Source: Curtobacterium aurantiacum
Lineage (GTDB): Bacteria > Actinomycetota > Actinomycetes > Actinomycetales > Microbacteriaceae
Reading direction: 5' to 3'
DNA: 64,000 nt
NCBI RefSeq assembly: GCF_018598555.1
Contig: NZ_JAHEWN010000008.1
Coordinates: forward strand, 99,725 to 163,724
The stretch's first letter is position 1, and every line of letters begins with the position of its first letter. A program made the position numbers and the translations under genes. The notes under the pieces are model-generated. The model searched no databases and was not told the DNA's origin. It saw only the letters and a list, made by a program, of their open reading frames with translations. Shown here in pieces: positions 57,083-64,000 of the stretch.

Positions 57083-58771
57083 ATGGACACCGCAGAGCTC
57101 CTCATCCTGTTGATCGGATCGCTCGCGGTGACCGGGTTCGCTCGGGCCAAGGGGCTCCCGGCTCCGCTCCTCGTGACGGCGGTCGCCCTGGCGGCCTCGT
57201 TCCTGCCCGGCTTGCCGCCGATGGAGATCGACTCCGAGGTCATCCTCACGGTGATCCTGCCGCCGCTGCTCTACTCGGCCGCCCTCGACGTGTCGTGGCA
57301 GAGCTTCCGCGGCTCGATCAAGCAGATCCGACGGCTCGGCATCTTCCTGGTGATCGTGACGGCACTCGTGGTCGGCCTGGTGGCCTACCTGCTCATCCCG
57401 GACATGACCCTGCCGGCGGCGATCCTCCTCGGTGCGATCGTCGCCCCGCCGGACGCCGTGTCCGCCGCCGCGATCGGCCGGAAGCTCGGACTCCCCCGGC
57501 GCGTCATGACGGTGCTGTCCGGCGAGAGCCTGATCAACGACGCGGCGTCGCTGACCCTGGTGCGCGTGTTCACGCTCATCATCGCGGGCACCTCGCTGAC
57601 GATCTGGCAGGACCTCGGCATCTTCGGACTCGCGATCGGGGTGGGGCTCGTCGTCGGCATCGTGCTCGGCGTCCTCGTGCACTGGATCCGGATGCGCATC
57701 AACGACCCCGTGGTCGAGACGATCATGAGCATCCTGCTGCCGTTCGTCGCGTACATCCTCGCCGAGGACCTGTCCGGCTCCGGGGTCATCGCGGTCGTCA
57801 CGGCCGGGCTGTACATCGGCTACAACTCGCCGAAGGAGGGGTACGCCACCCGGCTGCAGGAGCGCCCGCTCTGGACGAGCATCGACGTCATCCTCGAGGG
57901 CTTCGTCTTCGCGCTCATCGGCCTGCAGCTCAACACCGTCGTGCAGGACCTGGTCGAGAGCGAGCGCAGCCTCGGGCAGACCCTCACCGCGGCGGCCGTC
58001 GTGCTCGTCGTCGTGATCCTGGTGCGGCCGCTGTTCGTGTTCGAGTCCTACGCGCGCAACCGCATCAACGGGAAGTGGCTCCGGCCGCTGCGGATCAAGC
58101 TGTCCCGCGGGCACCCCTCGCTGCGCTGGATGCGCGGGTCCGCGGAGCCGAAGCTCAACTGGCGGGAGCTCACCGTCATCTCGTGGACGGGCATGCGCGG
58201 CGTGGTCACCCTGGCCGCCGCGGTGTCCGTCGTCGCGAGCCCGGTCCAGATCCCGGCGCAGGACACGATCTTCATCATCGCGTTCTTCGTGACCGTCGGC
58301 ACGCTGCTGCTGCAGGGCCTGACACTGCCCTTCGTCATCCGGGCTCTCAAGGTGCAGGACCCGGCCGAGGACGACGAGGACGTCCGCAGTGAGATGCGCC
58401 TCAACCAGCGCACGATCGAGGCCGCGATCGAACTGCTCGACAAGCGGCGGGCCGTCTGGTCGAAGCAGTACGGGCCCGAGGCCGTGGACTCCGTGGTGAA
58501 CCGGCTGAAGGCTCGGCTCGAGCGCCAGGCCGAGACGTTCCGCCGCGATGCCGAGGAAGAGGAGGACGAGGACCGGAACGGCCCGATGCGCCTCCGTGGC
58601 GCGCAGATCCAGGACATCCGGCGCGAGCTCCTCGACCGCCGTCGCGAGATCGTGCTCGAGGAACGGGAGAAGGGGAACCTCGACGAGGAGGTCATGCGCC
58701 GCGTGCTCGTCACCCTCGACGCCGAGGAACTCGCGATGGACTCGGCGCAGGCCTCGCGCAGTCGGTCCTGA
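57083..58771 (+). CDS. CPA1 family Na+/H+ antiporter (NhaP-like)
   Basis: 562 residues from ATG 57083. About 12 membrane segments. The ion site is GAIVAPPDAVSAAAIGRKL and GESLINDAASLTLVRV (ND motif). FVFALIGLQLNTVV and SWTGMRGVVTLAAAVSV are typical CPA1 segments. The C-terminal ~140 residues are a charged cytoplasmic coiled coil. It exchanges sodium for protons in pH and salt control. Confidence 0.94.
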   Translation: MDTAELLILLIGSLAVTGFARAKGLPAPLLVTAVALAASFLPGLPPMEIDSEVILTVILPPLLYSAALDVSWQSFRGSIKQIRRLGIFLVIVTALVVGLVAYLLIPDMTLPAAILLGAIVAPPDAVSAAAIGRKLGLPRRVMTVLSGESLINDAASLTLVRVFTLIIAGTSLTIWQDLGIFGLAIGVGLVVGIVLGVLVHWIRMRINDPVVETIMSILLPFVAYILAEDLSGSGVIAVVTAGLYIGYNSPKEGYATRLQERPLWTSIDVILEGFVFALIGLQLNTVVQDLVESERSLGQTLTAAAVVLVVVILVRPLFVFESYARNRINGKWLRPLRIKLSRGHPSLRWMRGSAEPKLNWRELTVISWTGMRGVVTLAAAVSVVASPVQIPAQDTIFIIAFFVTVGTLLLQGLTLPFVIRALKVQDPAEDDEDVRSEMRLNQRTIEAAIELLDKRRAVWSKQYGPEAVDSVVNRLKARLERQAETFRRDAEEEEDEDRNGPMRLRGAQIQDIRRELLDRRREIVLEEREKGNLDEEVMRRVLVTLDAEELAMDSAQASRSRS

Positions 58772-58783
58772 GCGCCCCGGGCG

Positions 58784-58789
58784 TATCCT
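58784..58789 (+). promoter_or_regulatory. -10 element for the ABC-2/YhgE-like gene
   Basis: TATCCT in GCGTATCCTGG lies 34 bases before the GTG at 58824, giving a short leader. The same GCGTATCCTGG recurs at 60305-60314 for the next gene. Confidence 0.45.
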
Positions 58790-58823
58790 GGCGCTCCGAT
58801 CGAGAGCAGGAGCCGAGCGCCGA

Positions 58824-60302
58824 GTGAGCACGCCGCGGAACGACGTCCCCAGGAACGACGACGTGCCGGAGCGCCCGGGCGGATCCCGACCGACGCCCCC
58901 GAGACCGCGCGGCACCCGACCCTCCGCTCGTGGGACCAAGCCCCGCCGCGGTGCGAAGGTCGCCGGGCACACCCGGTCGGCTCCCCGTCGACAGGCTCCC
59001 GTGCCCGCACCCCAGCAGCACAGCGCGTACCGCCGGTGGTACTCGTCCCTGCACCCGTCGCTGCAGCTCATCGGCCTGCAGCTGTGGATGCCGCTGTTCT
59101 TCATCGTCGGCTTCTGCCTGTGCTACGTCTTCGCCTTCCACGCGCCGCACCCGCACGACGTCCCGATCGCCCTGATCGGCAGCGACCCGACCTTCGTGCA
59201 GGCGGTGCAGCAGGCGTTGCCCGGTGAGTTCGTGTTCCACTCGTACGACTCGCTCGCACAGGCCAAGCGCGACGTGATCGGCGGGTCGATGGCGGTCGCG
59301 TACGACCCGTCGGCGAACGAGTTCTTCACGGCGAGCGCCCACCAGTTCCAGGTCGCGAGTCTGGTGCCCGCCACCCTCGGCGCGGTGCTCACCGGCATGG
59401 GCGTCACGACGCCGATGGTCACCGAGCTCGCCCCGCTGCCCGCCTGGGACGAGTACGGCACCGTCGCGATGTACGTGATGCTCGCGTGGTGCATCGGCGG
59501 CTACATGGTCGCGATGTTCATCGGCATCATGGGCGGTCCGCTCCGGCACCGCACCCGGATGGCGGTCATCGTCGTCGGCGGCCTCGTCATCTCGCTCATC
59601 ACGAACACGCTCGCCGGCCCGGTGCTCGGCGCCGTCCACGGGCACTGGGTCCAGCTCGTCCTCATCGCCTGGGGCTGGATCGTGGCGATCGGCCTCGCGG
59701 TCAACGGGCTGAGCTACTTCGTCGGCCGCTTCATCGCCGCTCCCGCGATGATCTGCTTCGTCTTCCTGTCCATGCCGTCGTCCGGCGGTGCCTACCCGAA
59801 GTGGTTCATGCCGGAGCCCTTCGCCTGGCTCAACAACGTCGTCGTCGGTTCGAGCATGGTCGACATGATCAAGCACCAGGTCTACGGCGTCGGACCAGGC
59901 CCGGCACGCGGGCTGATCACGATGGCCTGCTACGCGGCGGCCGGGCTCGTGCTCATGTACTTCGGCAAGCAGTGGTGGGAGCGCCGACGGATCCGCGCGA
60001 TCGTCACCGGCCGCACCACGATGTTCCAGGACGCCAACACCGCCAACCGCGAGTTCCTCGGCAAGCAGCGCGATGCCGAGCTGGAGCGCCACGGCCTCAC
60101 CTCCACCGAGACCGGCACCCTGAGCGTGCTGCGTGACGACGACTGGGAGGACGACCGCACCGGCGGGGACGTCTTCACGGGCGGGCGGGACGGCCTGGAA
60201 CCCGGCGCGACGCCGACCGGCCGCATCGCCGTGCAGCGTCCCGCGAACCGGACCGAGCCGCGGTCGACCCCCGCTCCGCACGGCAAGCAGGCCGACCGCT
60301 GA
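58824..60302 (+). CDS. YhgE/Pip-like ABC-2 type membrane protein
   Basis: About 492 residues from a GTG at 58824 with AGGAG upstream. A basic, Pro-rich cytoplasmic N-terminus (~70 residues) precedes TM1 (LWMPLFFIVGFCLCYVFAF). An external domain of ~130 residues follows, then five more TM helices (from AMYVMLAWCIGGYMVAMFIG). This layout matches ABC2_membrane/YhgE-type proteins with a large loop after TM1. No ATPase is adjacent. The C-terminal tail is hydrophilic. Substrate unknown. Confidence 0.82.
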   Translation: MSTPRNDVPRNDDVPERPGGSRPTPPRPRGTRPSARGTKPRRGAKVAGHTRSAPRRQAPVPAPQQHSAYRRWYSSLHPSLQLIGLQLWMPLFFIVGFCLCYVFAFHAPHPHDVPIALIGSDPTFVQAVQQALPGEFVFHSYDSLAQAKRDVIGGSMAVAYDPSANEFFTASAHQFQVASLVPATLGAVLTGMGVTTPMVTELAPLPAWDEYGTVAMYVMLAWCIGGYMVAMFIGIMGGPLRHRTRMAVIVVGGLVISLITNTLAGPVLGAVHGHWVQLVLIAWGWIVAIGLAVNGLSYFVGRFIAAPAMICFVFLSMPSSGGAYPKWFMPEPFAWLNNVVVGSSMVDMIKHQVYGVGPGPARGLITMACYAAAGLVLMYFGKQWWERRRIRAIVTGRTTMFQDANTANREFLGKQRDAELERHGLTSTETGTLSVLRDDDWEDDRTGGDVFTGGRDGLEPGATPTGRIAVQRPANRTEPRSTPAPHGKQADR

Positions 60303-60306
60303 CGCG

Positions 60307-60312
60307 TATCCT
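60307..60312 (+). promoter_or_regulatory. -10 element of the small membrane protein gene (leaderless type)
   Basis: TATCCT is followed by exactly six G and the ATG at 60319. Confidence 0.6.
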
Positions 60313-60318
60313 GGGGGG

Positions 60319-60606
60319 ATGAACCCGCGCATCACCTGGCACCGCGTCCTCGTCACCGTCGTCGTCGTGTTCCTCGTGCTGACGGTCGGCTTCTACGCCG
60401 CGAGCGTCCTGCTCGCTCCCGCCGACGGCCGGAACACCGCCGGTCTGTTCGTCGGCTGGGCGATGTTCTCGATGATCGGCGCGATCGTGGTCGGCGTCAT
60501 CGACTTCTTCGTGCGTCCCCTGGGCGGCCGGAGCGGCGACGCCGACGTCATCGCCGCCGCCGAGGAAGCGCGCACCGGCAGCACCCGCACCCAGCAGACG
60601 CGCTGA
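60319..60606 (+). CDS. Small two-helix membrane protein, unknown function
   Basis: 95 residues. Helix one (VLVTVVVVFLVLTVGFYAAS) and helix two (FVGWAMFSMIGAIVVGVIDF) are followed by a hydrophilic tail. No family recognised. It starts 17 bases after the upstream gene but has its own -10. Confidence 0.82.
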   Translation: MNPRITWHRVLVTVVVVFLVLTVGFYAASVLLAPADGRNTAGLFVGWAMFSMIGAIVVGVIDFFVRPLGGRSGDADVIAAAEEARTGSTRTQQTR

Positions 60607-60639
60607 GCCCGAGCAGTCGCGCGCAGCGCAGCAGTCGCG

Positions 60640-61152
60640 CTAGGCCCCGACCCCGGTCCCGGTGAACCCGGACACCGTCGCGTCGTCCTCGGCGAACGTG
60701 AACCGCGCGCGGACGCTGCCGCCGGCGAGCACCCCCGGCAGCCAGTAGCGGGCGTCGTCCCACATCGCGTCGTAGGGGACGGCGTCGACCGGGATCCACC
60801 GCGGCTCGAGCTCGTCGGACCCCGACGGGTCCCCCTGCCAGCGGCGGCAGACGAAGACGTCCGAGACCTGGGACCAGGACGGTCGGTACGGGAACCGGTA
60901 GTCCAACGTGCCACGGGCCTCCAGGTCGACCGCGTCGAGCCGCAGGCCGACCTCTTCCCGCACCTCGCGCACGGCGGTCTCGACCGCCGACTCACCGGGC
61001 TCGCGCTTGCCGCCGGGGCCGACCAGCCGGCCCGTGCCGAGGCCGCGGCGCTTCTCCCCCAGCAGCACCTCGGGGCCGGCCTCGCCGTCGCGCAGCAGGT
61101 ACACGACCACCACCCGGGGATGCTGGGACTTGCTCTCGTCGCGAAGGGTCAC
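60640..61152 (-). CDS. NUDIX hydrolase
   Basis: About 170 residues from a GTG at 61152. The full Nudix box is GPGGKREPGESAVETAVREV followed by REEVGL. The N-terminus VVVVYLLRDGEAGPEVLLGE and later WIPVDAVPYDAMWDDARYWL resemble 8-oxo-dGTP diphosphatase (MTH1-like) proteins, with F/W residues for the purine. It probably cleans oxidised nucleotides. A CACACT hexamer sits six bases upstream. Confidence 0.9.
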   Translation of the reverse strand: MTLRDESKSQHPRVVVVYLLRDGEAGPEVLLGEKRRGLGTGRLVGPGGKREPGESAVETAVREVREEVGLRLDAVDLEARGTLDYRFPYRPSWSQVSDVFVCRRWQGDPSGSDELEPRWIPVDAVPYDAMWDDARYWLPGVLAGGSVRARFTFAEDDATVSGFTGTGVGA

Positions 61153-61179
61153 GCGTCCAGTGTGACCGATGGAGTGTCG

Positions 61180-61185
61180 TACGCT
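61180..61185 (+). promoter_or_regulatory. -10 element at the uORF (leaderless type)
   Basis: TACGCT is six bases before the ATG at 61192, which opens a 10-codon frame, not the main gene. Confidence 0.5.
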
Positions 61186-61191
61186 TTTCCC

Positions 61192-61224
61192 ATGGCAGGC
61201 GTGCTGCGGGGGCACCATGGCTGA
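61192..61224 (+). CDS. Possible leaderless 10-codon upstream ORF
   Basis: ATG at 61192 reads MAGVLRGHHG and stops at 61222-61224. The main gene's ATG (61217) is inside it in another frame, so the two overlap by 8 bases. The spacing of its -10 fits leaderless initiation at this ATG rather than at the main one. It may feed ribosomes to the main start by termination-reinitiation. Confidence 0.35.
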   Translation: MAGVLRGHHG

Positions 61225-61567
61225 GCCCCGCAGGACCGGGCGCAGCCTCGAAGTGCTGCGCGCCGAGGCCGCCGAGGAGATCTCGATGCTCGTCGAGCAC
61301 CGGAGCCGTCAGGGCGAGGACCCGTGGGAGTTCATGCCGACGCTCCCCACCGTCGACGAGCAGGTCGTGCTGATCCTGCGCGCGGACGCGGTCGACCTCG
61401 ACGAGGCGATCGGCAAGCGGCACGCGCAGTGGTCGAGCCACCCGGCGTCCGGGCAGGGCACCAGGCTGGGCGAGGAGTACCACCGGCTCCGGCGGATCGC
61501 GCTGCAGCACCCCGAGCTGACGCCCGCGGTGTGGAAGCTGCTCGGCGCGCTGCCCGAAGCGGGCTGA
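61217..61567 (+). CDS. Conserved hypothetical protein, unknown function
   Basis: 116 residues. Mostly helical: LEVLRAEAAEEISMLVEHRS, PTVDEQVVLILRADAVDLDE and LGEEYHRLRRIALQHPELTP. No membrane segment or signal. No family recognised. GCGGGGG lies four bases before the ATG. It is followed after 19 bases by the class IV aminotransferase gene, so probably an operon. Confidence 0.75.
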   Translation: MAEPRRTGRSLEVLRAEAAEEISMLVEHRSRQGEDPWEFMPTLPTVDEQVVLILRADAVDLDEAIGKRHAQWSSHPASGQGTRLGEEYHRLRRIALQHPELTPAVWKLLGALPEAG

Positions 61568-61586
61568 GCTGGGGTTGGATGGGAGC

Positions 61587-62477
61587 ATGACCGAAACCGT
61601 GCTCGCCGTCCTGAACCAGCCCTCCCGCGATGCTGCGCCGCACGACCCCGCAGCGGACGCCTTCACCTGGGCGAAGCCGCTCGAGGAGCACCTGCAGGTG
61701 CAGGACCTCGGCGTCACGCGCGGCGACGGCGTGTTCGAGACGATCACGGTCGTCGACGGTCGGCCCCAGGCCCTCGAGGCACACATCGCCCGCTTCGGCC
61801 GCTCCGCCGCGATGCTCGACCTGCCCGCGCCCGACCCCGAGGCCTGGCGCCAGGCCATCGAGGCCGTCTGCGCCCGCCTCGACCCGGTGCGCGAAGCCTT
61901 CGCCAAGACCGTCCTGACCCGCGGCGTCGAGGGCACCGACCGACCGACGGGCTGGGTCTACGCTGCACCGTCCGGCGACTCCACCGCTGCCCGCACCGAG
62001 GGCATCTCCGTCGTCGTCCTGGACCGCGGGTACCGGCACGACGTCGAGCGCACCTCGCCGTGGCTGCTGCAGGGCGCGAAGACGCTGTCGTACGGCGTCA
62101 ACATGGCCGCCCTGCGCGAAGCCGCACGCCGTGGTGCCGACGACGCCCTGTTCGTCTCGAGCGACGGCTACGTGCTCGAGGGCACGCGCGCGAACCTCGT
62201 CATGAAGGTGGGCGACCGGCTCGTCACGCCCCGCACCGACATCGGGATCCTGGCCGGCACGACGCAGGCCGACGTGTTCCGCTTCGCCGAGGAAGCCGGC
62301 ATCGAGACCGCGTACGAGCTCGTCACCCTCGCCGACCTGGCGGCGGCGGACGCGCTCTGGCTCGTGTCGAGCGTGCGGCAGGCTGCGCCGATCCGTTCGG
62401 TGAACGGCGACGCGCGACCGATCGACGCCGAGCTCACGACGCGGATCAACGACTTCCTGCTCGCTCGCGAGGTCTGA
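61587..62477 (+). CDS. pabC: Class IV aminotransferase, probable aminodeoxychorismate lyase
   Basis: About 296 residues, fold-type IV PLP enzyme. TRGDGVFETITVVDGRPQAL is the PabC/Ilv/DAAT N-terminal motif. The PLP Lys is in LLQGAKTLSYGVNMAALREA; DALFVSSDGYVLEGTRANLV and LAGTTQADVFRFAEEAGIE follow. PabC makes 4-aminobenzoate for folate. A branched-chain or D-amino-acid aminotransferase is the main alternative. I choose ATG 61587, just after GGGAG. Confidence 0.82.
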   Translation: MTETVLAVLNQPSRDAAPHDPAADAFTWAKPLEEHLQVQDLGVTRGDGVFETITVVDGRPQALEAHIARFGRSAAMLDLPAPDPEAWRQAIEAVCARLDPVREAFAKTVLTRGVEGTDRPTGWVYAAPSGDSTAARTEGISVVVLDRGYRHDVERTSPWLLQGAKTLSYGVNMAALREAARRGADDALFVSSDGYVLEGTRANLVMKVGDRLVTPRTDIGILAGTTQADVFRFAEEAGIETAYELVTLADLAAADALWLVSSVRQAAPIRSVNGDARPIDAELTTRINDFLLAREV

Positions 62478-62502
62478 GCACGGTCTGACCGCTCGACCCG
62501 GA

Positions 62503-62585
62503 AGACGCCGTCGTGTCCTCGAGACGCCGCGGAATCGGGCGGCGTCTCGCGGACGTGGCGGCGTGGTGCCGAGACGACGGCGTCT
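62503..62585. repeat. Family C nested dyad
   Basis: Outer AGACGCCGTCG/CGACGGCGTCT (62503-62513, 62575-62585) encloses GAGACGCCGC/GCGGCGTCTC (62521-62530, 62539-62548), then a GTGGCGGCG remnant. Close copy of the lexA/hflX element. Confidence 0.8.
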
Positions 62586-62603
62586 CGCGACCGGGCGCCT
62601 GAC

Positions 62604-62645
62604 GGACGGGAGGCCCGTGGCGGGCTCGCCACGGGCCTCCCGTCC
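62604..62645. repeat. Family A palindrome, best copy
   Basis: A perfect 19-bp stem (62604-62622 with 62627-62645) around a GGCT loop. Core GGGAGGCCCGTGGCG. Confidence 0.85.
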
Positions 62646-62693
62646 GCCTGTGGCTGAGCCCACCGCGTCACGCAACACGCCGTCGTGTCGTGC

Positions 62694-62737
62694 GGACGCC
62701 GCCGAATCCTGCGGCGTCACGGCCACTTGGCGGCGTC
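62694..62737. repeat. Family C short copy
   Basis: GACGCCGC/GCGGCGTC (62695-62702, 62711-62718) with a following GGCGGCGTCC remnant. With its two neighbours it fills the 288-bp tail-to-tail space before the amidohydrolase gene. Confidence 0.6.
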
Positions 62738-62765
62738 CGGCCACAACGCCGGTGTGTCGTGGCCG

Positions 62766-63965
62766 CTACCAGCGCGGGGTGGTGACGCCGGCTCCGTCGG
62801 CCCACGTGAAGACGGGCTCGCCGTCGATCCAGACGCGCGTCGCGCGGCTGGTGGCGTCGAGCGGGTCGCCGTCCCAGAGCACGAGGTCGGCGTCGTAGCC
62901 CTCAGCCAGGCGACCGACGCGGTCGCCGAAGCCGAGGAAGTCGGCGGGGTTGACCGTCAGCGCCTCGAGTGCGGTCTGGGCGGGCAGCCCTTCCTTCACG
63001 GCGGCCGTCGCCTGGTCGACGAGCATGTTGATCGGCACGACCGGCGCGTCCGTCGTGATGGCGACCCGGACCCCGGCGGCCGCGATCGTCGCGAGGTTCG
63101 GGATGCCCCGGTCACGCAGCTCGACCTTGGAGCGGCTGGTGAAGAGCGGGCCGTAGATGACCGGGATGTCCTTCGCGGCCAGCACGTCGGCGATCTTGTG
63201 CGCCTCGGTGCCGTGGTTCACGACGAGCCGGTAGCCGAACTCCTCGGACAGCCGGATCGCGGTGGCGATGTCGTCGTGGCGGTGGGTGTGCTGGTCCCAG
63301 ACGAGCTCGCCGTCCAGCACCCGCACGAGGGTCTCCTTCGTCAGGTCACGCGCGAAGGGCTCGTCCTTCGCCGCGGCGGCGTCACGGGCGGCACGGTAGT
63401 TCTGCGCCTCGACGAAGGCGTCACGGATGATCTTCGCGACACCGAGCCGGGTCGAGGGCGTCTGGCCCTTGCCGCCGTAGACACGCTTCGGGTTCTCGCC
63501 GAGGGCGCTCTTCACGCTCACGGCGTCCGAGATGAGCTGCTCGTCGATCGTCCGGCCGCCCCAGGTCTTGATGGCCACGCTCTGGCCGCCGATCGGGTTG
63601 CCGGAGCCGGGCTTGACGACGATGCTCGTGATCCCGCCGGCGAGCGCGTCGCGGAAGCCCTCGTCCTCGATGTCGATCGCGTCGATCGCCCGCACGCCGG
63701 CCATGTTCGGTGCGGTCATCTCGTTCGTGTCGTTGCCGGCCTCGCCGTTCGCCTCCTCGTGGATGCCGACGTGGCCGTGCGCCTCGACGAACCCGGGGAC
63801 GAGCCACGAGCCGGTGGCGTCGATCACGGGCATCCCCGCGGGCGGGGTGACGTCCGGACCGACCGCGGTGATCCGGCCGTCCTCGACGACGACCGCGCCG
63901 CCGTCGAATGCGGGAGCGGAGACGGGGACGACGTGGGCACCGGTGATCGCGAAGGAGTTGCGCAT
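62766..63965 (-). CDS. Amidohydrolase (imidazolonepropionase-like)
   Basis: 399 residues. The metal motif HxH is in VPGFVEAHGHVGIHEEANGE. GITSIVVKPGSGNPIGGQSV, WDQHTHRHDDIATAIRL, VVNHGTEAHKIADVLA and ITTDAPVVPINMLVDQA supply the remaining ligands. The C-terminal FGDRVGRLAEGYDADLVLWD is universal in the family. Substrate unknown; cyclic amides or imides are likely. TACCGT seven bases before the ATG gives a leaderless start. Confidence 0.9.
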   Translation of the reverse strand: MRNSFAITGAHVVPVSAPAFDGGAVVVEDGRITAVGPDVTPPAGMPVIDATGSWLVPGFVEAHGHVGIHEEANGEAGNDTNEMTAPNMAGVRAIDAIDIEDEGFRDALAGGITSIVVKPGSGNPIGGQSVAIKTWGGRTIDEQLISDAVSVKSALGENPKRVYGGKGQTPSTRLGVAKIIRDAFVEAQNYRAARDAAAAKDEPFARDLTKETLVRVLDGELVWDQHTHRHDDIATAIRLSEEFGYRLVVNHGTEAHKIADVLAAKDIPVIYGPLFTSRSKVELRDRGIPNLATIAAAGVRVAITTDAPVVPINMLVDQATAAVKEGLPAQTALEALTVNPADFLGFGDRVGRLAEGYDADLVLWDGDPLDATSRATRVWIDGEPVFTWADGAGVTTPRW

Positions 63966-63972
63966 GGCACCA

Positions 63973-63978
63973 ACGGTA
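63973..63978 (-). promoter_or_regulatory. -10 element of the amidohydrolase gene (leaderless type)
   Basis: TACCGT is seven bases before the ATG at 63965. Confidence 0.6.
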
Positions 63979-64000
63979 CGCGGGGCGGGCGGGCGAGCGG

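Overview
The window looks like core chromosome of a high-G+C actinobacterium of the family Microbacteriaceae, most likely Curtobacterium or a close relative. The evidence is the very high G+C, the third-position GC bias, and several typical actinobacterial neighbourhoods: parA-scpA-scpB-rluB-tyrA-cmk-der, hisC-hisB-hisH-priA, lexA back to back with a LysM gene, recA-recX-miaB-miaA-dapF, and ftsK-pgsA-cinA-clgR. This placement is inference. I see no rRNA, tRNA, prophage, insertion sequence, integron or CRISPR array. Most genes are recognisable housekeeping genes and most lie on the minus strand.

Layout. 1-1030: two membrane-anchored proteins of unknown function. 1127-9311 (minus): ribosome-assembly GTPase Der, CMP kinase, prephenate dehydrogenase, a pseudouridine synthase with a giant repetitive Arg/Gly/Asp tail, condensin partners ScpB/ScpA and a ParA ATPase. 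9382-13386 (minus): histidine genes hisC-hisB-hisH-hisA(priA) plus an SseB-like protein. 13451-14709: SOS module with lexA (+) and a divergent LysM membrane protein (-), with LexA-type boxes between them. 14906-20635: HflX, an rRNA-type methyltransferase, DapF, MiaA and MiaB. 20662-24855: RecX, RecA with two SOS boxes, DUF3046, ClgR-type regulator, CinA domain, PgsA. 24861-32081: FtsK, RNase J, DapA, FolA, ThyA. 32120-36823: TIGR01777 oxidoreductase, membrane protein, DapB, GNAT, histidine phosphatase, M16 peptidase. 36913-43788: PNPase and S15, interrupted by plus-strand genes (TetR with a 6C-type small RNA in front, PEBP protein, lytic transglycosylase-like protein) and an FMN reductase. 43889-54917: VanZ, GH6 cellulase-like protein, an intracellular-type M4 protease with its emfourin-type inhibitor, HelD/HelR-type helicase, aldo-keto reductase, FKBP, MFS exporter, YihY, aspartase. 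55359-63965: phosphate permease Pit, Na+/H+ antiporter, an ABC-2/YhgE-like membrane protein, NUDIX, class IV aminotransferase, amidohydrolase.

Three layers of non-coding structure run through the window. (1) About twenty genes have a TANNNT hexamer 6-9 bases (usually 6 or 7) before an ATG or GTG, the hallmark of leaderless transcripts. At 34321-34330 a perfect 10-bp palindrome supplies this hexamer on both strands for two divergent genes. (2) Intergenic spaces, especially tail-to-tail junctions, carry families of long imperfect palindromes: A around GGGAGGCCCG, B with GTGAGCAGAA/TTCTGCTCAC arms, C as nested GACGCCGCC dyads. Family B keeps its outer arms while the inner stem changes on both sides together. 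(3) A probable 6C RNA sits at 36959-37050 under an extended -10 promoter with a 20-bp inverted repeat at the -35 position.

Functionally the window joins chromosome segregation, DNA damage control, lysine/cell-wall precursor supply (dapA, dapB, dapF), folate/thymidylate synthesis, RNA processing and decay, and some cell-surface functions. Gene identities rest on recognised motifs and gene order. No database search was run, so start sites and small-gene functions are the least certain parts.
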